This document shows, piece after piece, positions 56,105 to 64,000 of a stretch of 64,000 nucleotides of DNA (within the stretch, counting starts at the first letter, position 1; each line of letters opens with the position of its first letter). The DNA lies in the NCBI RefSeq assembly GCF_003730135.1, contig NZ_RJVO01000007.1, positions 1 to 64,000 of the forward strand, written 5' to 3'. The DNA is from Stagnimonas aquatica (GTDB lineage: Bacteria > Pseudomonadota > Gammaproteobacteria > Nevskiales > Nevskiaceae). The translations under genes and the position numbers were made by a program. The notes below the pieces were generated by a model that was given only the letters and a program-made list of their open reading frames with translations, ran no database searches and was not told the origin of the DNA.

Positions 56105-58090
56105 TCAGGGCGTGCAGCTGATCGCGTCGTTCGGCCCAAGGCCGACACCGGCGAGTACACCCGTCGTCTTCAGATCGGCATTGACCTCGACGGCCAGGCT
56201 GCGGAAGGCGCTGGGCTGAGACCAGGACAGCGTCGCCTTCTTCACCGTCGCGAACAGCAGGCCATCGGTGATGGTGTACAGCTGCCCCGAGGTGAAGGCC
56301 AGATCGCCGAGCTGCGCCGAGCCGTCGCTGGCGATGGTCAGTGTCCGGGCTGCGGTGGCGCCGCCCTGCGTGCAGTTCAGCGTCTCGGTGCGGGCCAGGT
56401 TGCCGGCGGCAACGCGGATGTTGTCGATCGCCGCCGAGGTGGTCGCCGGTGCGGTGTGGCCGGTGTTGAAGTAGCACTGGTACACCGAGCCGCCGCTGCG
56501 CACGCTGTTGGGATAGAACGTGCCGTCCTTCTTGAAGCCGATCACCACGTAGTCGCTGTTCGAGGCGGCCGGCGTGAAGGCGAGCGTGGTGAAGCTGCTC
56601 TGGTCGCCATCGCTCTTGATCGTGCCCGGATGCGTCGCGTCCACCAGCGCCGCGCCGTTGAAGCTGCTGCTGCCATCCTGCGCGACGCTGAAGTTGAAGC
56701 TCTGCGCCGGCTGCCCCTGCGAGGTCGAGCACTTCAACACATAGTCGCCGGCGACAACCCGCTTCAGCATCGGGCCGAGCACGCTCTTCGCTGCGGGCGG
56801 CGGCGTCGGTGGCGTGTAGCGGCCGGCCTTGTTGATACGGAACTTGCCGGTGCTGATGACGAGATCCTTGAACGGCTGGCAGGTGCCGCCTTCGCCGGTG
56901 CATTCCTGCGAACGCTGGCGCAGCTTCGCGGTGAACGTGCCCTCGACGTAGTCGTCGTTGTAGATGTAGCGACTCTCGAAGGCGCCGACATGGGTCAGCG
57001 TCAGCGAGCAGCTGTAGCCTTCCAGCAGCGGCCGCTGATCCGGATCGGCGGCGTCGCCGAAGGACACATAGGTCTTTCGCGGATTGGTGATGCCGTTGAA
57101 GGTCACCTGCATGTGCAGCTTGCTGGTGCCCACCGCGTCGCCACAGGCGAAGGTGCCGAGCTTGTTGGGGATGGTGTTGAACTGCACGCTGCCGTCCGGC
57201 CCGCCGTCGGTGCGGTCGCCCATATTGACGGCGATCTTGCCGTCGCCCTCTCCGTCGAGCACGGACACGCCGCCCTGCCCATCCGGCTGCAGCCACAGAT
57301 GCGCGGCGCTGGCGTCGGTGAAGGACACGCCCAGCTTGTCGTCCGGCAGCGGCGTCCCGACCGGCGGCTCGGGCTCTTCCGGGTCCATCGGCGCGGTCAC
57401 GCCACCGCCGCCGGTATAGCTGCTGCGACCGGTCTCATAGCTGCGGCCGGCGTCGTCCAGCGCCTGACGGTAGGCCTCCAGCAACTGGTCGTAGGCGTCG
57501 GTGGCACCGCCCGCGACGATAGCCGCAGTGAAGGGATCGAAATCACCCGCCGGCAGCGTGTAGCCGGCGTCGGTGAAGGCGGTGCGCAGGTTGGCGATGG
57601 CCGCCGCCAGACCGTCGGCGACCTGCTGGCGCTGGGCGTCGGTGGCGCTGGCATACCAGGCTTCCAAGACGCTGCCGGTGGCGCTGTTCACCGCCGCCGC
57701 CAGCGCCAGATCACTGATCGGCGTGAGATTGGCGGTGCTGGCGGTGCCGCTGCCGGCGCGGGCCAGGGAGTAGAACACCGAGGCATTGGCGACACCGCCA
57801 ACGGTGCCGCCGGAGATCCGCACCGCGCAAGGCAGCGAGGCGCTGGGCACGCTGGCGCTCCAGCGGCCGTCGGCGCCGCTGACCGCATTGGCGCCAAGGC
57901 CGCCGCCGCAGCGCAGGGCGACATTGCCGCCGCTGATCGCTGCGCCAGTGGCGGCGACGCCGCTGACCGTCGTGCTCGGCGCGGGCGGGCTCAGCTCGAC
58001 GTAGTCGCCGTTGCTGCCACAGGCGGCAAGCGCAGCGCTGGCGAGCAGCAGCAGGGAGTGGACGAGGGGTTTGCGGGTCGGTCTGTACAT
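56105..58090 (-). CDS. Large lipoprotein, function unknown
   Basis: A 661-residue predicted lipoprotein (lipobox ASAALAACGSN). Near the N-terminus TVSGVAATGAAISGGNVALRC resembles a carboxypeptidase-regulatory-like beta domain. A helical region (about 140-235) and a Pro/Glu-rich linker follow (PMDPEEPEPPVGTPLP). The C-terminal 400 residues are beta-rich with several cysteines and three similar segments (for example GDYVLKCSTSQG, TETLNCTQGG), perhaps disulfide-stabilised modules. I recognise no family. It follows the 332-residue secreted protein by 22 bases and probably shares its promoter. Confidence 0.65.
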   Translation of the reverse strand: MYRPTRKPLVHSLLLLASAALAACGSNGDYVELSPPAPSTTVSGVAATGAAISGGNVALRCGGGLGANAVSGADGRWSASVPSASLPCAVRISGGTVGGVANASVFYSLARAGSGTASTANLTPISDLALAAAVNSATGSVLEAWYASATDAQRQQVADGLAAAIANLRTAFTDAGYTLPAGDFDPFTAAIVAGGATDAYDQLLEAYRQALDDAGRSYETGRSSYTGGGGVTAPMDPEEPEPPVGTPLPDDKLGVSFTDASAAHLWLQPDGQGGVSVLDGEGDGKIAVNMGDRTDGGPDGSVQFNTIPNKLGTFACGDAVGTSKLHMQVTFNGITNPRKTYVSFGDAADPDQRPLLEGYSCSLTLTHVGAFESRYIYNDDYVEGTFTAKLRQRSQECTGEGGTCQPFKDLVISTGKFRINKAGRYTPPTPPPAAKSVLGPMLKRVVAGDYVLKCSTSQGQPAQSFNFSVAQDGSSSFNGAALVDATHPGTIKSDGDQSSFTTLAFTPAASNSDYVVIGFKKDGTFYPNSVRSGGSVYQCYFNTGHTAPATTSAAIDNIRVAAGNLARTETLNCTQGGATAARTLTIASDGSAQLGDLAFTSGQLYTITDGLLFATVKKATLSWSQPSAFRSLAVEVNADLKTTGVLAGVGLGPNDAISCTP

Positions 58091-58112
58091 GGGGTCTTCC
58101 TTGGTGTGCGGT

Positions 58113-59111
58113 TCAGCGGGCGGCTGCGAGCGCGCCGGTGAAGGCGGCAGTCGCCTGCCGCAGCAGGGCATCGAGATCCTGGCGATAGGCCTCGGCACTG
58201 GACGGGGTGGCGTCGCTGCGCTTGGTCTTTTGGCCGAAGCCGCCGAACAGCTCGCCCATCGCGTTCATCGCGCCATCGCTCTTCTTGTCGCCGCTGGTGG
58301 TGGCGTCCTGCAGCGCGAAGATGTTGGTGGCGCTGCTCAGCGGCTTGTCGAGATACAGCGCGCCGCTGTGGCGCGGACGGCTGCTGCTGGTGAAGGTGCG
58401 CGCGCCAGCGCTGGTCACGAACTGCCACTCGCTGTCGAGCGGGAACAGCACATTGCCCGGCTCGATGGCCGCGCGCGCGGTGCTGCCGCCGAACAGTGCG
58501 TTGTTCTTGCTCGCCGAGGGCAGGCCGAAGCCGACCAGATAGTGCACGTGCAGCAGGGTCGCGCCGAGCGACTTCGCCAGCTCGCCCTCCTTGGCACCAC
58601 GGCCCTGGTTCTGCGCGTCGGTGCGCTGGCCGAAGTCGCCACGGTTGGTGACGATGCTGGACGAGAAATAGGCCGGCATGCCGGCCGGTGCGACGACCTG
58701 GCTGATCATCGGCTTGCCCTTGACCACGCTGGAATCGGTGAACGTCCACGGCGAGGTCTGGCCGTACTTCTCGGCGAGCTTCTGGTAGAGCGGATCGGCG
58801 CTGACCACGGCCGGGTCCAGCACCTCGAAGCCGGCGGCCTTGAGGCTGGCGACGGTGTCGGCATAGGCCTGGTCGGTGATTGCCTGGAAGTCTTCGGCGC
58901 CAACGCCGTTGAGCACCGAGGTGACCTGCGCATTGGCGCCGCCCTGACGGCCTTCGGCATGGATCTGGGTGTAGAACTCGACCGCGAATTCGGTGATGGC
59001 CAGCTTCTGCGTACCCTTGAACGCCGAGGCCTTGTCGTCGCCAATGTCGGGAGCGGAATGGGCCAGCACCGGCAGCAACAGGCTGGCGGCAAGCAGCGGA
59101 GCGAATTTCAT
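58113..59111 (-). CDS. Secreted protein, function unknown
   Basis: A 332-residue protein with a signal peptide (LLAASLLLPVLAHSA). The mature part is mixed alpha/beta with the segments GTQKLAITEFAVEFYTQ, LLHVHYLVGFGLPSAS and EPGNVLFPLDSEWQFV. I do not recognise the family; the pattern of a lipoprotein-like sugar- or polymer-related protein is possible. The ATG at 59111 was chosen from the signal peptide. It forms a two-gene unit with the large lipoprotein and is divergent from a signalling gene group. Confidence 0.7.
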   Translation of the reverse strand: MKFAPLLAASLLLPVLAHSAPDIGDDKASAFKGTQKLAITEFAVEFYTQIHAEGRQGGANAQVTSVLNGVGAEDFQAITDQAYADTVASLKAAGFEVLDPAVVSADPLYQKLAEKYGQTSPWTFTDSSVVKGKPMISQVVAPAGMPAYFSSSIVTNRGDFGQRTDAQNQGRGAKEGELAKSLGATLLHVHYLVGFGLPSASKNNALFGGSTARAAIEPGNVLFPLDSEWQFVTSAGARTFTSSSRPRHSGALYLDKPLSSATNIFALQDATTSGDKKSDGAMNAMGELFGGFGQKTKRSDATPSSAEAYRQDLDALLRQATAAFTGALAAAR

Positions 59112-59280
59112 CGGCGGTTCTCGAACGGGGCCCCGGACGGGGCGGATTGCAGACCGCAGGAACACTAAACAGCGGGCTCCGCCGCAGACATAACCAGAAC
59201 AGGGGGTAAGGCCCGGATTCGCCTTGACGCCAGTGCCACCGCTGCCCAGTGTGGCGGCCAACCCACAGGAGAGCGGACGG

Positions 59281-59928
59281 ATGCGGACTGGCCTGGTACT
59301 GGAAGATCAACTGCCGCTGGCACGCTGGCTGGTGGAGACGCTGGAGGAGTGCTTCCCGGGTATCCAGGTCCATCACGCCGCGACCCTGGCGGCCGGCCTG
59401 CGCCAGGCCAGCAATGCAGCGCCCGACCTCGCGCTGGTCGATCTCGGCCTGCCCGACGGCTCCGGCATCGAGCTGATCCGGGATCTGGTCAACCGCCACC
59501 CGGCCTGCCACGTCGTGGTCACCACCATCTATGCCGACGACCAGCACCTGTTCGCGGCGCTGCGGGCCGGCGCGCAGGGCTATCTGCTCAAGGACCAGCC
59601 CCGGGAAAAGACCATGCAGGCCCTGCGCGGCATCACCGCCGGCGAGCCGCCGCTGTCGGCCAGCATCGCGCGCCGGCTGCTGCGGGTGTTCGGCGAGCAG
59701 GCTGGCCAGACCGAGGCGGCGGAAAAGCGGCTGACCCCGCGCGAGACCGAAACCCTGTCGCTGATCGCCAAGGGCTACAAGATCGCCGAAGTGGCGGCCA
59801 GCCTCGGCGTCAGCCACCACACCGCCCACGAATTCATCAAGAGCGTCTACCGCAAGCTCAAGGTCAGCAGCCGCGCCGAGGCGGCCCTGGAAGCCACCCG
59901 CCTGGGGCTGGTCAACCCGCACCTGTAG
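59281..59928 (+). CDS. LuxR/NarL-type response regulator
   Basis: A 215-residue regulator. The receiver domain carries the phosphate-accepting Asp54 in LALVDLGLPDGSG and the lysine in YLLKDQPRE. The C-terminal helix-turn-helix (about 148-205) is LTPRETETLSLIAKGYKIAEVAASLGVS, cited by its core TPRETETLSLIAKGY. The ATG at 59281 follows AGGAGAG and is preferred to an upstream TTG. It precedes a Ser/Thr kinase gene and a NarX-type kinase gene, the latter being its likely partner. Confidence 0.88.
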   Translation: MRTGLVLEDQLPLARWLVETLEECFPGIQVHHAATLAAGLRQASNAAPDLALVDLGLPDGSGIELIRDLVNRHPACHVVVTTIYADDQHLFAALRAGAQGYLLKDQPREKTMQALRGITAGEPPLSASIARRLLRVFGEQAGQTEAAEKRLTPRETETLSLIAKGYKIAEVAASLGVSHHTAHEFIKSVYRKLKVSSRAEAALEATRLGLVNPHL

Positions 59929-59955
59929 ACTGACCGCCCTGATCCGCTGGCCGCC

Positions 59956-62364
59956 ATGACTCCGAACAACAATGCAGCGGCCGACGCCGGCCAGACCGCC
60001 CTCCCCGCCCGCATCGGCCCCTACCGCATCCTCGGCCTGCTCGGCGAAGGCGCCAGCGGCCGGGTCTATCTGGCCGAGGAAAGCGAGCCGCCGCGCGAGA
60101 TCGCGCTCAAGGTGCTGCGCACCGCCAGCCTGCCGGCGGAAGCACAGCAGCGCTTCCGCCGCGAGGCCGAGCTGCTGGCCCGGCTGGAACACCCGGCCAT
60201 CGCCCGTCTGTATGCCGCCGGCGTCGCCGACAGCGAGGCCGGCCCGCTGCCTTATCTGGCGATGGAACGCGTCCACGGCCAGGACCTCCTGCACTACGCC
60301 GCCAGCCGCGCGCTGAGCCTGGAGCAGAAGCTGGCGCTGCTCGCCGAGATCGGCCGCGCCGTGCACTACGCGCACAGCCGTGGCGTGGTGCACCGTGACC
60401 TGAAGCCCGCCAACATCCTAGTTGACGCCGAAGGCCGGCCGCACATCCTCGACTTCGGCGTTGCCCACATGGTGCGCGAGGACGCCGGCCTGACCGTCGA
60501 CGGCCAGGTGCTGGGCACCGTGCCCTACATGAGCGCCGAACAACTGGCCGGCAGCCGCCAGGCCGGCGACCCGCGCAGCGATGTCTACGCCCTGGGCGTG
60601 ATCGCCTACCAGTTGCTGAGCGGCGTGCTGCCCTACCCGGGGCTCTCGACCTCGACGGTGATGGAGGCCATCGCGGTGCTGCGGCAGTCGCGCGCCGAGC
60701 GCCTGTCCAGACACCTGCCGGCCGCGCGTGGCGACACCGAAACCGTGGTGATGAAGGCGATGGCAGCGGAAGCGGCGCAGCGCTACGGCTCCGCCGCCGA
60801 ACTCGCCGACGAGTTGGAGCGGGTCCGCGATCACCAGCCGATTGCGGCGCGGCCGCCGACCGCCGGCTACCTGCTGGGCCTGTTCGTGCGCCGGCACCGC
60901 GCGCTGAGCGCGGCACTGGCGGTGGCACTGCTGGCCCTGATCGTCGGCAGCCTGGTCTCGCTGCGCTACGGCCTGGCCGAGGCGGCGGCGCGACGGCAGG
61001 CCGACGCCAGCAACGCCTTTCTGGAAAAGATGCTCACCGCCGCCGATCCCGATCAGGATCTCGGCCGCGACCTGCGCGTGCGCGAACTGCTCGACGCCGC
61101 ACGCCTCAACCTACGCAGCGAGACGGACCCGGTGGTGGCAGCCAGCCTGCACCGCACGCTCGGCGCGACCTACCTGAGCCTGGCGGAGACCGACGTTGCG
61201 CTGGAGCTGCTGTCGCGCGCCATCGAGCTGTCGGCCGCCGCCGAAGGCGAAGACGCGCTCGCCACCCGTCAGGCGCGGCTCGCTCACGGCAAGGCGCTGC
61301 TGCAGAAGACCCGTTTCGCCGACGCCGACCGCGAGCTGGACGCCCTGATCGCGCTGCCGTCCCACGACGAGGCCGAGTGGCGGCTGCACTACGCCGCCCA
61401 GCGCGAGCGGGCGATCAGCGCCCTGGAGCAGGGCAACGGCGACGATGGCGAGGCGCGGCTGCGGGCCGAACGCGACGCGCTCGCCGACCGCTTCGGCGCC
61501 GAGGACTCGCAGACCCTGGTGGCCGCCGCCGACCATGCGGCGGTGATGCAGATCAACGGCAAGGCCAAGGAAGCCCTGCCCGAACAGGAGCGCTTGCTGG
61601 CGATCCAGACCCGCCGCCTGGGTGCCGACGATCCCGAGACCCTGGACGTGCAGGGAAGTCTCGCCACGACCCTTTCGGACCTCGACCAGATCGACCGCTC
61701 GCTGCCGCTGATGCGCGACGTACTGGCGCGCGAACGGCGCATCTACGGCGGCACGCATCCGAAGACGCTGATCAGCCTGCAGAACCTCGCCAGCCAGACC
61801 AAGGCGGCGGGACTCAACGACGAGAGCCTCGCCCTGCGCACCGAGCTGCTGGCCGGCTCCCGGGCACGCTTCGGCAGCAACCACCAACGCAGCATCGCGG
61901 CGATGGCGATGATGGCCAATCTGCAGTCCGACATCGGCCAGCAGGCCGAGGCGGAACGCAACTACCGCGACGCCATCGCCGCCGCACGCAGCGATCCCAG
62001 CCTCAACGAGGCCGGCATCATTCCGCGCGCCAACCTCGCCACACTGCTGATGAAGCAGAAGCGCCTCGCCGAGGCACGCGACCAGTACCGCGAGGTACTG
62101 GTCGATGCCCGTGCCCGCTACGGCAGCGACGACTGGCGCACCGCCGCCTTCGGCGCCAACTACGGCGACTGTCTTTTCCAGTTGGGCGATGCGGCCGGCG
62201 CGCGTACCGAGCTGGAGGCGAGCCTGAAGGTGCTCACCGAGCATCTCGGCGCCGACCACGACCGCAGCCGCGACACCCGCGAGAAGCTGCGCAAGGTCTA
62301 CCGGGCGCTCGGTCTGCAGGCCGAAGCGGATGCCCTGCCGACGGCGGCGACACCCAAAAACTGA
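59956..62364 (+). CDS. Membrane Ser/Thr protein kinase with TPR-rich sensor part
   Basis: PknB-type kinase of 802 residues. The kinase domain (about 20-285) is complete: GEGASGRVYLAE at 30-41, lysine 52 in ALKVL, VVHRDLKPANIL near 145 and LDFGVAH near 165, then GTVPYMSAEQLAG. One membrane helix lies near 316-338 (ALAVALLALIVGSLVSLRYG). The C-terminal 440 residues are helical with tetratricopeptide-like repeats of about 42 residues (for example LASQTKAAGLNDESLALR). The TPR part should lie in the periplasm. It sits between a response regulator and a histidine kinase, suggesting a mixed signalling pathway. Confidence 0.9.
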   Translation: MTPNNNAAADAGQTALPARIGPYRILGLLGEGASGRVYLAEESEPPREIALKVLRTASLPAEAQQRFRREAELLARLEHPAIARLYAAGVADSEAGPLPYLAMERVHGQDLLHYAASRALSLEQKLALLAEIGRAVHYAHSRGVVHRDLKPANILVDAEGRPHILDFGVAHMVREDAGLTVDGQVLGTVPYMSAEQLAGSRQAGDPRSDVYALGVIAYQLLSGVLPYPGLSTSTVMEAIAVLRQSRAERLSRHLPAARGDTETVVMKAMAAEAAQRYGSAAELADELERVRDHQPIAARPPTAGYLLGLFVRRHRALSAALAVALLALIVGSLVSLRYGLAEAAARRQADASNAFLEKMLTAADPDQDLGRDLRVRELLDAARLNLRSETDPVVAASLHRTLGATYLSLAETDVALELLSRAIELSAAAEGEDALATRQARLAHGKALLQKTRFADADRELDALIALPSHDEAEWRLHYAAQRERAISALEQGNGDDGEARLRAERDALADRFGAEDSQTLVAAADHAAVMQINGKAKEALPEQERLLAIQTRRLGADDPETLDVQGSLATTLSDLDQIDRSLPLMRDVLARERRIYGGTHPKTLISLQNLASQTKAAGLNDESLALRTELLAGSRARFGSNHQRSIAAMAMMANLQSDIGQQAEAERNYRDAIAAARSDPSLNEAGIIPRANLATLLMKQKRLAEARDQYREVLVDARARYGSDDWRTAAFGANYGDCLFQLGDAAGARTELEASLKVLTEHLGADHDRSRDTREKLRKVYRALGLQAEADALPTAATPKN

Positions 62365-62389
62365 GACCGCAAGCTGGCATCATCGGGGC

Positions 62390-63100
62390 ATGTCCTGGCT
62401 TGCTCTGATCATCACCGCCGCCCTGGCCCTGGTCGCCGCCCTGCTCTGGCGGCGGCAGCGCCGACTCCAGGACGAGCTGGTGCGGTTGCGCGGCGCCCTG
62501 GCGACCGACGTCGCCAGCGAGCGCCTGAAGGCCGCCGCCGAGGAACGCCGCCGCCTGCTCGCTGACCTGCACGACGACATCGGCGCCAAGCTGCTGAATC
62601 TGGTGCATGCGCTGGAACGGCCCGAGCAGGCCGACCTGGTGCGCTCGGTGGTGCAGGACTTCCGCGACGTGGTCAGCCGCACCAATCAGGACGCCTGCAC
62701 GCTGCTGCAGGCACTCGGCCAGATCCGCGAGGAAACCGAGGCGCGGCTGGAGGCTGCCGGCAGCCGCCTGGACTGGCAGCAGGCACCGGACACGCCCGAC
62801 CCCGACCTCGACGAAGCACAGGTGCTGCACCTGTTCCGCATCGCCCGCGAGGCGGTGACCAATGCCCTGCGCCATGGTCAGGCGACCCGCATCCGCATGC
62901 GCGTGCGCGCCATCGCCCGCACGCTGGTCTTCGATGTCACCGATGACGGCCCCGGACTAGCCGCCGCCGAGCTGACGCAGGCCAGCGGTCGCGGCACCGC
63001 CGGCATGCGGCACCGGGCGGAAGCGCTGCACGGCAGCATCGACTGGGCGCCGGGCACCACCGGCGGCACCAAGGTGATCCTGCAGTTTCCACTGCACTGA
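62390..63100 (+). CDS. NarX/DesK-type sensor histidine kinase
   Basis: A 236-residue kinase with one N-terminal membrane helix (LALIITAALALVAALLW), no extracytoplasmic sensor, a HisKA_3 domain with the phospho-accepting His61 in LLADLHDDIGAKLL, and an ATPase domain with REAVTNALRHG (N box) and DVTDDGPGL (G box). This class pairs with LuxR-type regulators such as the one two genes upstream. Signal input might come through the neighbouring membrane Ser/Thr kinase, because this protein has no evident sensor domain; that is inference. Confidence 0.9.
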   Translation: MSWLALIITAALALVAALLWRRQRRLQDELVRLRGALATDVASERLKAAAEERRRLLADLHDDIGAKLLNLVHALERPEQADLVRSVVQDFRDVVSRTNQDACTLLQALGQIREETEARLEAAGSRLDWQQAPDTPDPDLDEAQVLHLFRIAREAVTNALRHGQATRIRMRVRAIARTLVFDVTDDGPGLAAAELTQASGRGTAGMRHRAEALHGSIDWAPGTTGGTKVILQFPLH

Positions 63101-63136
63101 CCGCAGCCGGTCGGTGCACCCCAGGAATGAGGAATA

Positions 63137-64000
63137 ATGCCGCGCATGCCTACCGCCCCATACCCTGCGGCCCTGGAGGCCAACTTCGACGGCCTCGTCG
63201 GCCCCAGCCACAACTACGCCGGCCTGGCCCAGGGCAATGTCGCCTCGGCGAAGAACGCGGAAAAACCCAGCAATCCGCGCGAGGCCGCGCTGCAAGGGCT
63301 GGCCAAGATGCGGGCGCTGGCCGCGCTCGGCCTGCCGCAGGGCGTGCTGCCGCCGCAGGAGCGGCCGCACATCCCCACCCTCAAGGCCCTGGGCTTCAGC
63401 GGCCGCGACGGCGAGGTGCTGGCCAAGGCCGCCCGTGAGGCGCCGGGCCTGCTGGCGGCGGTGAGCAGCGCCAGCAGCATGTGGACCGCCAATGCCGCCA
63501 CGGTTTCTCCCGGCGCCGACACCGCCGACGGCAGGGTCCACTTCACCCCGGCCAATCTCGCCTGCCACCTGCACCGCTCGCTGGAGCCGGCGACCACCGC
63601 GCGGGCGCTGACGGCGACCTTCCCGCCCGGCACCCATTTCGCCCATCACGCGCCGCTGCCGGCGACGCCGGCCATGGGCGACGAAGGTGCCGCCAACCAC
63701 ACCCGCCTCTGCGCCGACTACGGCGCACCGGGGCTGGAGCTGTTCGTCTACGGCGCCGCCGGCGACACCGAGCCGAAGCCGCAGAAGTACCCGGCACGCC
63801 AGACCCGCGCCGCCGGCGAAGCGCTGGCGCGACTGCACGGGCTCGATCCCGCGCGCGTACACCACCAGCAGCAGCGGCCGGAGGTAATCGACCAGGGCGT
63901 GTTCCACAACGACGTGATCGCGGTCGGCAATCGCGAACTGCTGTTCTTCCACGAAGAGGCCTTCGTCGATGCCCGCGCGCAGCGCGACTGGATCCGCGCC
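63137..64000 (+). CDS. astB: N-succinylarginine dihydrolase (partial, runs off the window)
   Basis: Second AST step: succinylarginine to succinylornithine, CO2 and two ammonia. The first 288 of about 445 residues are in the window. Similarity is clear: [51 protein letters not shown] (with the catalytic glutamate) and [16 protein letters not shown] (with the catalytic histidine). The catalytic cysteine lies beyond the end. Start 63137 is behind GAGGAA; 63146 is an alternative. It is separated from astD by 7.3 kb of unrelated genes. Confidence 0.95.
   Translation, partial: MPRMPTAPYPAALEANFDGLVGPSHNYAGLAQGNVASAKNAEKPSNPREAALQGLAKMRALAALGLPQGVLPPQERPHIPTLKALGFSGRDGEVLAKAAREAPGLLAAVSSASSMWTANAATVSPGADTADGRVHFTPANLACHLHRSLEPATTARALTATFPPGTHFAHHAPLPATPAMGDEGAANHTRLCADYGAPGLELFVYGAAGDTEPKPQKYPARQTRAAGEALARLHGLDPARVHHQQQRPEVIDQGVFHNDVIAVGNRELLFFHEEAFVDARAQRDWIRA

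Noticed and set aside
57991-60393. An 800-codon minus-strand frame
   Set aside because: It crosses the secreted-protein gene in another frame and runs antisense to the response regulator and kinase genes; composition-driven artefact.

Overview
The window is GC-rich, densely packed DNA from a gammaproteobacterium. The rpsF-rpsR-rplI-dnaB-alr order, an rpoN-vemR-fleQ regulatory block of the type known from Xanthomonas, a polar-flagellum style flg/fli cluster, an arginine succinyltransferase (ast) pathway and interspersed REP-like doublets point to a Xanthomonadales/Nevskiales-type organism. I cannot name the genus from the sequence alone.

Layout. 0.2-4.0 kb: ribosomal protein, replicative helicase and alanine racemase genes (minus strand). 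4.3-7.3 kb: secreted esterase, lipoprotein and Ser/Gly-rich protein. 7.4-11.7 kb: flagellar regulators (fleQ, vemR, rpoN, a LuxR-type regulator). 11.8-22.8 kb: msrB and flagellar genes fliS, fliD, flaG, fliC, flgJ, flgI, flgH and flgG (minus), then flgA, flgM, flgN and a YcgR-like PilZ gene (plus). A sigma-54-like promoter precedes flgA and a near-consensus sigma-28 promoter precedes flgM. flgB-F and flgK-L are not at their usual places. 23-35 kb: alanine dehydrogenase, an Ig-like lipoprotein, assorted enzymes, secreted hydrolases, a divergent TetR/amine-oxidase pair and tRNA-Arg(CCU). 35-37.7 kb: a polar amino-acid ABC transporter. 37.9-41.4 kb: M20 hydrolase, lipoprotein, CsaA-like protein and astA.

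41.5-54.4 kb: a complete type I-F CRISPR-Cas system (cas1, cas2-cas3 fusion, csy1-csy2-csy3-cas6f, leader, 57 repeats and 56 spacers, all on the minus strand), then a divergent AbrB-like antitoxin/Doc toxin pair. This block lies between astA and astD. The doc stop codon overlaps the astD start, so the catabolic gene now sits behind the toxin-antitoxin promoter. 55.9-63.1 kb: a frameshifted threonine-aldolase remnant, two secreted proteins, and a signalling group (LuxR response regulator, Ser/Thr kinase with TPR region, NarX-type histidine kinase). astB begins at 63.1 kb and runs off the window.

The most interesting observations are three CRISPR spacers that tile one inferred phage locus (two divergent versions of the same coding end plus an opposite-strand spacer overlapping it), the split ast locus with doc-astD coupling, the gaps in the flagellar cluster, a REP doublet translated in frame inside flgJ, and two IHF-like sites in the CRISPR leader.
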